Source of the DNA: 2-01-FULL-40-42 sp964349415
GTDB taxonomy: Bacteria > Patescibacteriota > Microgenomatia > UBA1406 > GWC2-37-13
Assembly (NCBI GenBank): GCA_964349415.1
Contig: CAYGGJ010000019.1
Span: 1 to 13,934, forward strand
Direction of reading: 5' to 3'
DNA length: 13,934 nt
Below, piece after piece: positions 13,088-13,934 of this stretch (within the stretch, counting starts at the first letter, position 1; each line of letters begins with the position of its first letter). A model generated the notes under the pieces. That model did not search any database and had not been told where the DNA came from. It worked only from the letters and a program-made list of their open reading frames with translations. Both the position numbers and the translations under genes were made by a program.

Positions 13088-13934
13088 ATGAAATCTACTG
13101 TCAAGGGAGAAATGCTCAAACAGACTTTCATATGGGGCTTTTTCCTCTCAAGCTTTCTCGTTTGGCCATGGTCTCAATTATTTTTCGAGCTACCCCGTGT
13201 TTGGTTTGTCAGGGTCTGGATTGAGATACTTATTCTTTTTGGTTTGGTCTTTGGTCTCCCGCACCTTAAGAAGAAGCATCACGATGGCGCCATGATAGGA
13301 CTCGTTTTGCTGTTCGTAGTAGTTGGAATTATTTCCGGTATAGCCGGATTTGATAGTCTGCAGAGCTTTTTTGGGAACGCTTTCCGCGATGACGGAATCT
13401 TCACCTTTATGCATCTGATCGGCCTCTTTTTCTTCCTGGTTTTATTCTGGAAAAAGGATTGGGAAAAGGAATTTGTATCGGTGGTTGCGCTTTCATCGCT
13501 TCTGAATGGGATTCTTGCCGTAGTCGTAGGACTCTTTTTCAAGACTTCATTCACCGGTACTTTTGGACAAAATAGTTTTCTTGCAGGATATTTGTTGGTT
13601 ACGACTCCATTTATCGCGCAAGCCTACCAAGATTCCAAGAAAAAATTTAACGAAACTGTATGGTTTTGTGCACTCGTCCTGAACATTTTCGTAATCCTGT
13701 TAAGCAAATCTTTAGGAGGAATACTTGGTGCACTCATACTGATTACGGGAATTTTTTTAAGAAACACGACGTTTTCCAAAAGACAGACTTTCTATTCGCT
13801 TCTGTCACTGGGAGTTCTTTCGGGGACGGTCTTCTTTTTCATAAAAATCAGCGGACCATTTACTTTTGAATCCCGCGAAAGAATCCTGATGAGGGGAATA
13901 AATGCATTTATGCAAAAGCCTCTTTTCGGTTGGG
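13088..13934 (+). CDS. O-antigen ligase/polymerase family (Wzy_C-like) membrane protein, 3' end outside the window
   Basis: An open frame of 282 codons that runs off the window. It has about nine hydrophobic segments so far (from about residue 13), separated by short basic loops. Family features are FFGNAFRDDGIFTF (94-107), TGTFGQNSFLAGYLL (146-160), where the family often has FGNPNFLAGYL, and finally R262/R264/R269 with FMQKPLFGW (274-282), the usual start of the ligase core (R...A...P..G.G). These proteins join or polymerise glycan chains on an undecaprenyl or lipid carrier at the outer face of the membrane. The catalytic C-terminal part is not in the window. ATG 13088 has a -10 box seven bases upstream; the ATG at 13112 is a possible alternative. 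Confidence 0.8.
   Translation, partial: MKSTVKGEMLKQTFIWGFFLSSFLVWPWSQLFFELPRVWFVRVWIEILILFGLVFGLPHLKKKHHDGAMIGLVLLFVVVGIISGIAGFDSLQSFFGNAFRDDGIFTFMHLIGLFFFLVLFWKKDWEKEFVSVVALSSLLNGILAVVVGLFFKTSFTGTFGQNSFLAGYLLVTTPFIAQAYQDSKKKFNETVWFCALVLNIFVILLSKSLGGILGALILITGIFLRNTTFSKRQTFYSLLSLGVLSGTVFFFIKISGPFTFESRERILMRGINAFMQKPLFGW

Overview
The window looks like a chromosomal scaffold from an uncultivated bacterium, most likely of the Candidate Phyla Radiation (Patescibacteria), probably a Microgenomates-like lineage. This is inferred from the gene style: many short orphan proteins, envelope proteins with one N-terminal anchor, a DUF2207 protein ending in poly-glycine, an O-antigen-ligase-like protein, tRNAs without an encoded CCA, and almost no Shine-Dalgarno sequences. 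UGA works as a stop codon (for example at the ATGA overlap of the ABC genes), so the UGA-glycine code of Gracilibacteria/SR1 does not apply. Taxonomy cannot be settled from this sequence alone.

Layout: (1) 1-2606 holds the end of a DUF2207 membrane protein and a probable lysophospholipid-acyltransferase-like protein. (2) 2639-2817 holds tRNA-Arg with anticodon GCG and tRNA-Trp with anticodon CCA, separated by a perfect 16-bp palindrome. (3) 2875-6220 is a run of five + strand genes without recognisable enzyme domains; one appears to contain four winged-helix units. (4) 6274-6621 is a small minus-strand membrane protein whose start I move downstream because an almost ideal promoter overlaps the longer reading frame. 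(5) 6813-8658 is a set of small membrane or envelope proteins: a polytopic unknown, a GlsB/YeaQ-type protein, a charged helical protein, a 12-cysteine secreted or anchored protein, and a 38-residue single-span protein. (6) 8702-9234 is a CDP-alcohol phosphatidyltransferase cut by a 100-N assembly gap. (7) 9353-11082 is a two-gene ABC-2 exporter. (8) 11125-13035 (minus) is a large anchored surface protein with duplicated beta domains and duplicated cysteine modules. (9) From 13088 an O-antigen ligase/polymerase-like gene runs off the window.

The strongest genome-scale signal is promoter geometry. At seven genes a sigma70-like -10 hexamer ends only 5-7 bases before the ATG, and at four others it ends 9-15 bases before it. 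Most of these genes lack a ribosome-binding site, so mRNAs here are probably leaderless or nearly so. The GlsB/YeaQ gene is a clear exception, with a near-perfect Shine-Dalgarno. The functional theme is the cell envelope: lipid head-group and acyl transfer, an exporter, glycan assembly, and disulfide-rich surface proteins. I see no mobile element, CRISPR array or recognised defence system.
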